Of a stretch of DNA of 48,589 nucleotides, positions 9,120 to 16,600 are shown in pieces. Source of the stretch: Patescibacteria group bacterium (GTDB taxonomy: Bacteria > Patescibacteriota > Minisyncoccia > Minisyncoccales > PEYH01); NCBI GenBank assembly GCA_018817645.1, contig JAHITK010000006.1, positions 1 to 48,589 of the forward strand. Reading direction: 5' to 3'. Both the position numbers and the translations under genes were made by a program. Within the stretch, counting starts at the first letter, position 1. Every line of letters begins with the position of its first letter. The notes below the pieces were generated by a model. The model worked only from the letters and a program-made list of their open reading frames with translations. It had not been told where the DNA came from and made no database searches.

Positions 9120-9845
9120 TTATTTGCTGTTCGTAAGCATTAAAATCTTTTCTAACGCTTGGCTGTAATTTCCATTATTATAATCGGCTTTCGCCTGGCT
9201 GAACAGGTGTGCCTGCTCATCGCTCAAGGTCTGGCTTTCTGTTATGTTTATGAGGTTTTTAACCAATTCTTTGGTGGTATTCTGGATATTCTCTTCAAGC
9301 GCTTCCGCTGTTTTGCTGGAGAGAACGCTCGCCTTGTCTTTTAATTCAGCCATTTCTTCCACATTTTCCTCGTTCGCGCTCAAGGCCCCTACTTTCTTAT
9401 TAATATCTGCGACTGATTCCACAATTTTGGCGGTTTCCGCCGGGTCTTTAGACGCGGAAGGAATAGCGCTCGCCGCCTTGTCTAACATATCTGCCACTTC
9501 CTTTATATCCGCTGGCTTTTTCAAACTATCAAGCTTGGTCTGGGCTAACACCAAATAAGTGGCTGGCGTGTCGTTGGCCGGGATAACTCCCACCTTATTT
9601 CCATTCAATGTCTGTAGATATAAATATGCGGTTATGCCGGCCGCCACGAGCATTACTATAAAAGCAGGGATAGCGATCGGGATTAAGCGGGCTGGCTGGA
9701 AAGAAAACAAAAAGCCACGGCTATGCGCGGTTTCTTCTGGCTGAAAGCTATCCAAAATAAAGGACTTGGTGTCCTCGACCCATTCTCTCTCCGGCTTTAC
9801 TCCTCCTAATGCCTTTAATTGTGCGATAATCTGCTTGTTTTCCAT
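9120..9845 (-). CDS. DUF5667-like single-pass membrane protein, probable anti-sigma partner
   Basis: I place the start at the internal ATG (MENKQIIAQLKALGGVKPER) at 9845, because the upstream 42 codons of the longest frame are low-complexity basic sequence. The 241-residue product has an N-terminal cytoplasmic segment with the pattern of anti-sigma factors, one membrane helix (about residues 54-78, LIPIAIPAFIVMLVAAGITAYLYL) and an extracytoplasmic helical domain. That domain includes DIKEVADMLDKAASAIPSAS and ends in a short Gln/Asn-rich tail. The layout matches the DUF5667 family, typically encoded next to ECF sigma factors. The sigma gene lies just upstream on the same strand, separated by a REP element. 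I infer that it controls that sigma factor; a direct interaction is not shown. Confidence 0.65.
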   Translation of the reverse strand: MENKQIIAQLKALGGVKPEREWVEDTKSFILDSFQPEETAHSRGFLFSFQPARLIPIAIPAFIVMLVAAGITAYLYLQTLNGNKVGVIPANDTPATYLVLAQTKLDSLKKPADIKEVADMLDKAASAIPSASKDPAETAKIVESVADINKKVGALSANEENVEEMAELKDKASVLSSKTAEALEENIQNTTKELVKNLINITESQTLSDEQAHLFSQAKADYNNGNYSQALEKILMLTNSK

Positions 9846-10008
9846 TTTTCTTTTCTTTTTTATTTTGCCTTTTGCGTTTTTCGCTTTGCGCTTTACACGA
9901 TATGTATCGGATGATGGATTCTGCGGTATCGGATTTCGGCTTTCTATATAGTAGACGAAGAAACCCGCCAAACGTTACAGTTGAAAGTCAGAACTTGACC
10001 TTATCGCC

Positions 10009-10119
10009 TGTGGATAACTTTCCCCAAAAAATTACGAGGCCGGGCCTCGTAGTGAGAATCCTTATATCTGGCGTGGGTTCCGACGTTTTACGAAAATTAC
10101 GAGGCCCGGCCTCGTAGTG
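10009..10119. repeat. REP pair copy A (BIME-like element)
   Basis: An exact DnaA-box-like TGTGGATAA is followed by CTTTCCCCAAAAAATT, palindrome 1 (acgaggccgggcctcgt, 10034-10050), a 48-base spacer, and palindrome 2 (acgaggcccggcctcgt, 10099-10115). Palindrome 2 is the reverse complement of palindrome 1. The spacer is identical to that of copy C. It lies between the ECF sigma gene and its DUF5667-like partner, so it would be transcribed in their intergenic region. Confidence 0.9.
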
Positions 10120-10129
10120 ACCTTGTCAG

Positions 10130-10627
10130 CTACCTCGCGCCTTCTTTCAGCTGTTCCATCGCTCTGTGAAGCAATACTCTTGTTGCTCCCTTGGACTTTC
10201 CGAGTATTTTGGCAATCTCGCCAATAGACAACCCGTCCACATAGCGCCAAACAACCACATTCTGATAATCCTCTTTAAGGGCGTTGAGCCCTTGTTTTAC
10301 GATTTCCAAAGCAGCGTCCTGTTTCTCCTGCGCCTCAATAGGCGCGGTCATATCCTCTATTTCTTTAGTGTCCTCAATCGATATTGTCCTCATCTCTTTA
10401 TTGGTCCGGTAAAAATCAATGACTAAATGCCGGGCCGTAGTATAAAGATAAGCTCTTGGATTTTTTATTTTATCTTCCTGCTGAAAACTCTTCCAGGTTT
10501 TCAAAAAGACCTCGGAAGTCAAATCCTCGGCAATCTCCTGGGAACTGACTTTAATAGAAATAAAACGATAGATGCTCTCCACATAGTTATCGTATATCTT
10601 ACTGAATTTTTTTTGCTTTTTATCCAT
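10130..10627 (-). CDS. ECF-type RNA polymerase sigma factor
   Basis: This 165-residue protein contains only regions 2 and 4, as expected of an ECF sigma-70 factor. Region 2 spans about residues 10-75 (FSKIYDNYVESIYRFISI, then EIAEDLTSEVFLKTWKSF). Region 4 spans about 105-160 (VVVWRYVDGLSIGEIAKILG followed by the recognition helix SKGATRVLLHRAMEQLKE). It would direct RNA polymerase to an alternative promoter set. The downstream gene encodes a membrane protein of anti-sigma type, the common arrangement for envelope-stress control. The 100 bases upstream carry phased TCCAC motifs, also found before the neighbouring regulator operon. No Shine-Dalgarno is seen. The regulon is unknown. Confidence 0.92.
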   Translation of the reverse strand: MDKKQKKFSKIYDNYVESIYRFISIKVSSQEIAEDLTSEVFLKTWKSFQQEDKIKNPRAYLYTTARHLVIDFYRTNKEMRTISIEDTKEIEDMTAPIEAQEKQDAALEIVKQGLNALKEDYQNVVVWRYVDGLSIGEIAKILGKSKGATRVLLHRAMEQLKEGAR

Positions 10628-10644
10628 TATTTATTTAAACAATA

Positions 10645-10730
10645 ATGTCCGGATTCTTTTCTGGACAGGTGGATAACTTGTGGACATATTGTGGACAATA
10701 ATATTTTATGTCCGACATCTGTCCGCAATC
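10645..10730 (-). promoter_or_regulatory. Phased TGTCCACA-like boxes upstream of the sigma gene
   Basis: Read on the minus strand, TGTCCACAATA, TGTCCACAAGT and TATCCACCTGT follow each other at an 11-base period, one helical turn. Further GGACA/TGTCC half-sites lie on both sides. Three of the 9-mers resemble a DnaA box (TTATCCACA) with one or two mismatches. The related word TGTCCGCATAT-TGTCCGAC lies before the 193-aa/215-aa operon. I infer an operator for a shared regulator; DnaA binding is the alternative. Confidence 0.5.
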
Positions 10731-10735
10731 CAATT

Positions 10736-11383
10736 TTATTTTAAAACATATAAAACATCATCTCTGCCCTCCCTGATTCTGTCTATCGCCCCTTTATTAA
10801 TCAATGCGCTTAGGTCTCGACGCAAAGTTCTGGAACTTAAAGAAGCAAACATGCTTTTGATTTCTGACAAGGAAAGCTGATTTTTCGCCTTTAACAATTC
10901 TAAAACCTGTTTTTGCCTTACAAAAGGATTGGAGGAGGCCCTGTTAACAGTCCTATTTTCCTCCGGTTTTTTATCCACCGCAACCGAGGGAAAACTGATT
11001 TTCCCCAATATTTCTGCCTCTTTTTTCACTGCTTTTACCGGATTTTCCGGCAAACTCCTTATAAAATCCATTATTTTACCATATTCCCTCCTTAAAACCA
11101 AAAAATTCTTGCTGTTCACCCAGTTTTGTTTTTCGGCTATGGAAAGATAAGCGAAAAGAACTTCAATCCCCTTGCTGATATTCTTTTTATTGCCCGGGTT
11201 TATCCCCGAACAGATAAAATCAGCTAAAATATTATTAGCTTTTTGCCTGATTTGAGCTTGCAGGGGCTCGTTTTCAGGGAAATTCCCAGTCACCTGATAC
11301 ACGGCAACTGTTAATCTTATAGCGTCCTCCTTGCAGAACATAGTTAAAGAGTAAAAGCGCTCAACAACTTCAGAAATCGGCAT
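10736..11383 (-). CDS. Winged-helix (DeoR-type HTH) regulator with N-terminal helical domain
   Basis: The C-terminal 65 residues of this 215-aa protein form a DeoR-like winged helix: VLELLKAKNQLSLSEIKSMF, then SLSSRTLRRDLSALINKGAI, then the wing DRIREGRDDVLYVLK. The first 120 residues are a helical bundle of unknown type (FCKEDAIRLTVAVYQVTGNF, YLSIAEKQNWVNSKNFLVLR). It could act as a sensor or oligomerisation part. The middle is a polar linker. The start codon lies inside the end of the upstream 193-aa gene (14-base overlap), so the two are co-translated. It is encoded between the ECF sigma gene and that membrane protein, and TGTCC motifs stand before both units. I infer that it is a local transcription factor, probably autoregulatory. 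Confidence 0.75.
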   Translation of the reverse strand: MPISEVVERFYSLTMFCKEDAIRLTVAVYQVTGNFPENEPLQAQIRQKANNILADFICSGINPGNKKNISKGIEVLFAYLSIAEKQNWVNSKNFLVLRREYGKIMDFIRSLPENPVKAVKKEAEILGKISFPSVAVDKKPEENRTVNRASSNPFVRQKQVLELLKAKNQLSLSEIKSMFASLSSRTLRRDLSALINKGAIDRIREGRDDVLYVLK

Positions 11384-11951
11384 CCCAGACCAATTCGGTA
11401 AAATTCTTCAGGTTTTCAAGCTGGCTCGCGTTGAGGTTTAATGATTTATTCACCGCTTCTGCTATCAAATCCTCTGAAATGGCAATGCTTTCCCCTGTTT
11501 TAATCTCTCTCTCGCCAATGCGATTCTGAATATAGTCCTCGCAAAAAATCTTTTGCTCGGCGCTAAGAGTGACCGAACTTCCGCTCAAATACTCTCTTAA
11601 AGCCCGGCGGGCAAGATGGGTAATGCCGTCTCCGTTTTCAGCAACTTCCTCATATTTCTTTCCAGCAGAGATAATAAGGGAATTATCATTATTACTCTCG
11701 GCGCTGCTGATTTCTTCCGTCTCGCTGTCAGTAATGCCTATGGACAACGCCCCTTCTTTCTCGGCTGCTTGCTCGCTTTCGTTAAAAGCAAGATTGTCTG
11801 TGCCTATACTGGAGAACATATTTATCTTGTATTCTGCCAGTTTTCCCGAAAACTTGAGAAAAACAAAAGTAGAGGCCACTGCTAATACAAATACTGCTAC
11901 CAGGACCATAGTAAAAATTCCCCTCCGATGTTGAAACATAGTAAGCTCCAT
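11370..11951 (-). CDS. Membrane-anchored protein with conserved C-terminal helical domain, unknown function
   Basis: This 193-residue protein has one N-terminal transmembrane segment (about 12-34, IFTMVLVAVFVLAVASTFVF), an acidic Ser/Glu-rich linker (about 60-100) and a C-terminal domain of about 85 residues. That domain begins NGDGITHLARRALREYLSG and continues LSAEQKIFCEDYIQNRIGE. I believe similar GDGxTHLARxAL segments recur in other CPR membrane proteins without assigned function. ATG at 11951 or the internal ATG four codons later are both possible starts. It overlaps the downstream winged-helix regulator. The pair resembles a membrane sensor plus cytoplasmic regulator, but this is inference from context only. 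Confidence 0.7.
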   Translation of the reverse strand: MELTMFQHRRGIFTMVLVAVFVLAVASTFVFLKFSGKLAEYKINMFSSIGTDNLAFNESEQAAEKEGALSIGITDSETEEISSAESNNDNSLIISAGKKYEEVAENGDGITHLARRALREYLSGSSVTLSAEQKIFCEDYIQNRIGEREIKTGESIAISEDLIAEAVNKSLNLNASQLENLKNFTELVWDADF

Positions 11952-12012
11952 ATTTTTATTATTAAATTATCTTTCTTTACTTTAATCAATTTTAGATTTT
12001 TGTAAAGCCCTT

Positions 12013-12046
12013 TTGTCCTCTTTGGCGAGTCGGACAATATGCGGAC
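12013..12046 (-). promoter_or_regulatory. TGTCCG direct repeats before the 193-aa/215-aa operon
   Basis: On the minus strand TTGTCCGCATATTGTCCGAC gives two TGTCCG words at an 11-base period. They lie just upstream of a plausible promoter (TTTACA, 16 bases, TAAAGT). They match the boxes before the sigma gene in core (TGTCC) and phasing. Confidence 0.45.
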
Positions 12047-12408
12047 AAAAAGTCAAAGTTCCCAACTGGAAGTCGGGAACTACTATTTAAGGGGGCAGAA
12101 AATCTCTGCCAAAGAACTGCTTAGCAAAGAACAATAGAATGGCATGCGGGGAGGGCGGCTTATACGGACTTCCCTCCCCTGACTCTTTTTGAGAATCTTT
12201 GTTGCGAACTTAGCCTGTTGCGTTACTCGAGAAAGCCTACTTAAAGCCCTCGCTCGCAGCCGACTCTCTTGCCTGTGGAGTAGCCACTACTTACCGCTCG
12301 AGGGGGAGAAAGCGACTAGCAGAACTCCCGCCTTTAGTCCGTCAACCACGGAGGTTGGAGGTATGCCGTCCCCCCGAAAAAAGGAGGACTGACACAGTTC
12401 TCTTGCTA
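12046..12408 (-). ncRNA. Structured non-coding RNA 1 (paralogue of the RNA at 13187-13521)
   Basis: This 360-base unit has no credible ORF. Its promoter on the minus strand is TTGACA (12437-12442), 16 bases, TACAAT (12415-12420). It ends in the hairpin agttccc/gggaact (12057-12081) followed by TTTGACTTTTTG. Inside, a perfect 8-bp stem GGGGAGGG/CCCTCCCC encloses a loop with GTCCGTATAAGCCG. A separate upstream word CGGACTAAAGG can pair with GTCCG. The 5' part carries CCTCC words complementary to Shine-Dalgarno sequences. The second RNA shares CGGACTAA-GG, GAGCGG-AAG, the GTCCGTxxTAAGCCGCC hairpin, GCATxCC and GTTCTTTG in the same order. It does not match what I know of RNase P, tmRNA, SRP or 6S RNA. 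Function unknown. Confidence 0.65.
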
Positions 12409-12414
12409 TTTTCA

Positions 12415-12442
12415 ATTGTACATTCAAATTAACTCCTGTCAA
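12415..12442 (-). promoter_or_regulatory. Sigma-70 promoter of non-coding RNA 1
   Basis: On the minus strand the -35 is a perfect TTGACA and the -10 is TACAAT, 16 bases apart. There is no ORF downstream before the hairpin terminator at 12057-12081. Confidence 0.7.
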
Positions 12443-12462
12443 ATGAATCAACAGATAGGCCC

Positions 12463-12571
12463 TGTGGAAAACTCCCCCTCAAAAATTACGAGGCCGGGCC
12501 TCGTAGTGAGAATCCATTGATTTGACGCGGTTTCCGCCAAATGCAAAAATTACGAGGCCCGGCCTCGTAAT
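12463..12571. repeat. REP pair copy B (BIME-like element)
   Basis: TGTGGAAAACTCCCCC precedes palindrome 1 (acgaggccgggcctcgt, 12488-12504) and palindrome 2 (acgaggcccggcctcgt, 12552-12568). The spacer belongs to a second subfamily (attgatttgacgcgg...) shared with copy E and differs from copies A and C. The element lies just upstream of the non-coding RNA 1 promoter. Confidence 0.9.
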
Positions 12572-12604
12572 TACCCCTCATAATTTCCTTAAAATTTCAA
12601 TTTA

Positions 12605-12642
12605 TAAAAAGGTCCGCCTCGCGACTCGCGAACGAAGCGGAC
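12605..12642 (-). terminator. Terminator of the unknown 137-aa gene
   Basis: On the minus strand GTCCGC pairs with GCGGAC around an inner CGCGA/TCGCG stem, followed by CTTTTTAT. It lies about 25 bases beyond the stop codon. Confidence 0.75.
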
Positions 12643-12666
12643 ACCCAGACACAACGCCCAAAAGAA

Positions 12667-13080
12667 CTAATTCCTGACAGAATTTTCAGCCCCATCAATA
12701 TACTCCACATATATTCTCCGCCTCTCTGCCTCTTTGACCAATCTCTCGTCAAACACTCCGTTAGGAGTGTTGACTATTGAGATGCCTCCTTCTCGGTTTA
12801 AGGCCGCGACCCTGGTAACCAACTGGCCTGGCTCCTCAACCCCGTCAAGCCAAGTTATGGTTGGATAGGGGCGCCAGAGGCCACCATCGCCAACACTTAC
12901 CTCTGCCGTCCTAAGCACCCTTAATCTCCCTATGTTGTCACAAACCACTGAAACCCCCATGGGATAGTTGCAAGCGCAGGGAAGATCTACAGTATCACTT
13001 CTATCAAACCGGAGCGTGATGATTTTATCCGACCTTCCTCTCATTTCGTCCGGCATTGAAAAAATTCTCTTTCCTGGCAT
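12667..13080 (-). CDS. Unknown soluble protein between two paralogous RNA genes
   Basis: I do not recognise this 137-residue protein. The start is placed at 13080 because AAAGGAGGG lies four bases before that ATG, whereas the longer frame would put this ribosome binding site inside the coding region. The sequence is mixed alpha/beta without signal peptide or membrane helix. It contains DLPCACNYPMGVSVVCDNIG with three Cys, which could bind metal or form a disulfide but match no motif I know. The C-terminus (FDERLVKEAERRRIYVEYID) is helical. The strong ribosome binding site is unlike the SD-poor neighbours and like the 21.7-26.6 kb genes. RNA 2 ends just upstream and RNA 1 begins downstream, so the gene may belong to the same module. 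Confidence 0.7.
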   Translation of the reverse strand: MPGKRIFSMPDEMRGRSDKIITLRFDRSDTVDLPCACNYPMGVSVVCDNIGRLRVLRTAEVSVGDGGLWRPYPTITWLDGVEEPGQLVTRVAALNREGGISIVNTPNGVFDERLVKEAERRRIYVEYIDGAENSVRN

Positions 13081-13186
13081 TTTCCCTCCTTTATTTTTAC
13101 GCGGCAAAGATTTAAATAAATCCTGTTTCTAATTTCATCTTACTCACCTATAATTTAAAGTCAACTTTTTGATAAATATATTGCTC

Positions 13187-13521
13187 TAAGAAAGAAACAA
13201 GTCCTCGGCATTGCCAAGGACTCTTCGGGTTAACGGCGAGCGATAATGAATAACGCTCGAAAGGTGCTGGAAAGAACAAACAAAGAACACTGAAAGTGGT
13301 ATGCGGGAGGGGCGGCTTAATAACGGACCACCTCCCTTGCTCTGAGAAGGAGAGCGCAGTGTTTGTCAGTCACTACGCCGGGCTCTTGTCAACGCGTATT
13401 AGCGTTGAGCCCTCAAAGAGCAACCACCGCTCGCGCTTGCCGCTCAGGTGTAAGGAGGTTACCTTGAACCACCTTAGTCCGCAAACCCGTCTGCCAAGGA
13501 GGATAAACAGAACGGTGTCTT
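13187..13521 (-). ncRNA. Structured non-coding RNA 2 (paralogue of the RNA at 12046-12408)
   Basis: On the minus strand the promoter is TTGACA (13550-13555), 16 bases, CATAAT (13528-13533), the same spacing as for RNA 1. The transcript ends in the hairpin agtccttggc/gccgaggact (13200-13222) followed by TGTTTCTTTCTT. Inside, a long hairpin GGGCTC...CAACGC/GCGTTG..GCCC and the conserved GGGAGG/CCTCCC stem with loop GTCCGTTATTAAGCCG are visible. GCGGACTAAGG upstream can pair with GTCCG. CCTCCTT occurs twice in the 5' part, once in a predicted loop closed by CCGTTCTG/CAGACGG. The conserved words keep the same order as in RNA 1, although the intervening sequence differs, as expected of homologous structured RNAs. 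Class and function unknown. Confidence 0.65.
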
Positions 13522-13527
13522 ATTTTT

Positions 13528-13555
13528 ATTATGCATCTAATTAAAACTTTGTCAA
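13528..13555 (-). promoter_or_regulatory. Sigma-70 promoter of non-coding RNA 2
   Basis: TTGACA and CATAAT are 16 bases apart on the minus strand. A hairpin at 13562-13581 (atccgc/gcggat) just upstream may insulate this promoter from the large surface-protein gene. Confidence 0.65.
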
Positions 13556-13591
13556 GACAAAATCCGCTATTCTTGGCGGATTTAGCGGACC

Positions 13592-13641
13592 GGTGGAAAA
13601 CTTTCCCCAAAAAATTACCCGCCCCAGGCGGGTAATTTTTA
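13592..13641. repeat. Variant REP-like hairpin, probable bidirectional terminator
   Basis: GGTGGAAAACTTTCCCCAAA is nearly identical to the left module of REP copies A and C. It continues into a different palindrome, attacccgcc/ggcgggtaat (13614-13636), and there is no second palindrome. On the minus strand the stem is followed by TTTTTTGGGG, so it can terminate the 1946-aa gene that ends 46 bases away. Confidence 0.6.
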
Positions 13642-13686
13642 CTGCAATGATTATTTATAATATAAACCAACTAATTTAAGAACTTA

Positions 13687-16600
13687 TTAGGGACTTAAAA
13701 ACACGGTTCCATCCTTGCCGCTATATGATGCGTTGTCTGAATTCGCTCCGCCAAGTGCTGCTATCACTCCTGTGAATCCGCCCATATTCCCATAAATAGC
13801 AATTCTTCCTCCACCGCCTCCACCGCTGATAGAAGACGCTGATCCTCCATTCGCCGATATGGTCCCCGCTCCCTCAATAGCGCCGGCCGAGAGATAAATG
13901 GTCCCACCACTCCCGGCGCCACTTGCAGGATAACCACTGGTGTGCGGGATACCATTATCGCCATTAGATGAAATTACTCCGTTAATAATAATCTCGCCCG
14001 CAATAGTTATCTTAATTTTCCCACCGCCGTTTCCTCCTTTCCTTGTCTCGGTTGAATTGCCTCCGCCAGAACCGAAATCATCCGGCATTTGCTCGTCTCC
14101 ATACGGCTGACCGAATCCGGATGAAGGATAATTCCTCCCGCCCAAACCGCCATAACTTCCGCCATATGCGATAATGCCGGCTCCCGGCCCTTCTTCGGCA
14201 AGATAGCCAAGTCCTGCAGACGAAATTGCAGAACCGCTGTCTATCGCCAAAGAGTTGCTTTGAATCAAAATATTTGCCGTGATTTCACTATCTTCCAAAG
14301 TAATATTATTCCCTTCCATAGTCACAATCTTTTGATTCTGGCCGACAAGTTGAGATTGACTTAAACCAAACGTATCGCCAATATTTATTGCCGTATCGTC
14401 TGATGCTATTAAAGTCACGCTATCTTGAACATCAAGATTCGCGCAACTCAATTGATTAGGCAAATAAAAATTCGCGCCTCCCTTAATGGCTATATCGCTG
14501 AAAATATAACTATCATTGCTCAAAATTATTGCGCCATTGCGCCCGTTATTATCAATAACCAAATTTCCTGTTTCCCCTTGGCTCATAAAGACGGTTCCCG
14601 GACCTCCGTTAACAACATTGTCCGCGTCCTCTCCGCCGAATGCTTGAATATTCCCAGTAAAATTATTTGCATCATAATAAATCGCGACTCTTCCTCCTCC
14701 GCCAGCCCCAGAACCGGACGAAGATCCTCCTCCATTTGCCCTGATGATGCCTGTTCCTGATAAGACGCTTGTTGTTATATAGACAGACCCGCCGCTCCCA
14801 GCGCCAGTGGAAGCAGGCCCGCCAAAACTATGCAGGAGTCCGTCCTCCCCATTGGCCGAGATAAGGCCGTTATTTAATAATTCTCCTTGCACATCTAAAA
14901 TAATCGCTCCTCCGCCAGCTCCTCCTCGCCGATACGTGCTGAAGCCCGGGACTTCGGGATTCCCTAAGGCGCCTGACCCAAGATCTGCAGGGAATTCTAA
15001 ATCGCCGTAAATAAATAATCTCGGATCCCCTCCATTTCTTCCACCAATGCCCCCATGGCTTGCGCCTGTCTGGCTCGCAAAACTTACGCCCGGTCCCTGA
15101 TCAGACAAATAACCGTTCCCGTCAGCCAGAATCCCTGCGCTATTATCAATAGTGATGTTGTCCGCTATTATCTTAACTCCCTTAAAGGGTTCTAAAGAAA
15201 TATCAGAGTTAACAAATAAATTAATTCCTTCAAGAATCACCAAATCTTTAAAAACATATTCGCCTGCGCTAAGAGCTATGTCTTGAGAAATCTCTGTAAG
15301 GGGGTCGTATTCATCTATTATCCCATCGTTGTCCAAATCAGAATACAAAGAAAAATTTCTTTGCTTCGGAGAGGGTTCCTGCTCTTCAAAATCGTTACTA
15401 TTATCGTTTGTGTCTATATATCGCAAATAACCATCTCTGTCCGGGGACAATTTCCGTGCCAAACTTTTATCACTTGAACTCGTTGCTGCCTGTGTCTCAA
15501 AAACAAGCGGTTCGCCCCAACCAAGAGCGTCAATCTTGCAATCTATCGCTGCCTGCGTGGTGGTTGCTTGGCCTGGATTGCAAGAAAAAACCGCGGCCGC
15601 TCCTGCCTCGTCGCTTAAATGAGTTTGATACGGCTTCCAATCCGATTCTTCTTCTGAATAATCGCCCATTCCTACAAGAAAATATTCCTTTGCTTGAATT
15701 ATGGAGGTGCTCGTGGGAAATTCTTTGTTTAAAAATGGATTATTCCAATCACGGCCCGCTGAAAAATAACTGAAATAAAACCCGGATAAGGAAAACTCCT
15801 GTTCAAGGGGGTTATAGAGCTCAACAAATTCTTCACTGCCAGCAGACCGCACTTCAGAAATTATTAAATCTTGGGCAAAAACATTTTCCTCAAGTGATTC
15901 TGTTAATGTCAAAATAATTGTCACTAAGCCCGACTGATCGCCATCGGCATCCTGCGCCCGAATATTGATAGTGTTTTGACCGGACACCAGGGTGACCGTA
16001 ATCTGCCACTCATTATTTTCGTCAACCAAGATTTCTTGACTGTCCAAAATAATAATATCGCCTGACCGGGCTGTACCCTCAATAAGTATCTGCACTCCTC
16101 CGGCCTCACTGTCAACATCATCGCTCGGACTAAATGAATCCCCGTCGTTGGGAGAAATAATTTCCGGCAAAGGGGGTCCGCTTAAATTAACATAACTAAA
16201 AGTATCTCCTTCCTCTGCCTCGGACCATGCCTCAATATTGCCTGCCAAATCAACGGCTCGCGACCTAAAATAATAAGCATGACTGTCAGCTCCGCTAAAA
16301 TCCGCGCTTGTCCCTTGGACAGCGATTTGCCAGTCCTGCCAAGAACCTGCCAGGCCATCCTTAAATTGGATATCATAATCGGCAATGCCCGACTCATCAC
16401 TGCCCGACCAAGTCACGATGAAATTAGCCGAGGATTGGGAGACGTCTAACTCCAATACTTGAGAAAGAGGGGCTAAAGTATCTAATATAATTGAAGATGA
16501 GTTGCCGAGAGGACTGATGTTCCCAGCCATATCTTTGCTCCAGACATAAACAGTTTTCGAACCATCAGCCTCTGATAAAGCAAATATCTCTGGTTTTTCG

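Noticed and set aside
10062-10250. 62-aa ORF on the minus strand (and the similar frame 26194-26496)
   Set aside because: The C-termini (TRPGLVI...KRRNPRQ) are only translations of the REP palindromes and spacer.
10645-10730. Chromosomal origin of replication
   Set aside because: DnaA-box-like words cluster here, but dnaA, dnaN, gyr or parAB genes are absent and the boxes match a local TGTCC operator equally well.
12046-13521. RNase P RNA, tmRNA, SRP RNA or 6S RNA
   Set aside because: The words GTCCG and GGCTTATA-like strings recall RNase P, but they occur in the wrong order and other universal P4 positions are missing; no tRNA-like ends or tag ORF with ALAA were found.
13413-13670. 85-aa minus-strand ORF
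   Set aside because: It crosses the RNA 2 promoter, a hairpin terminator and the variant REP, and has no plausible start signal.
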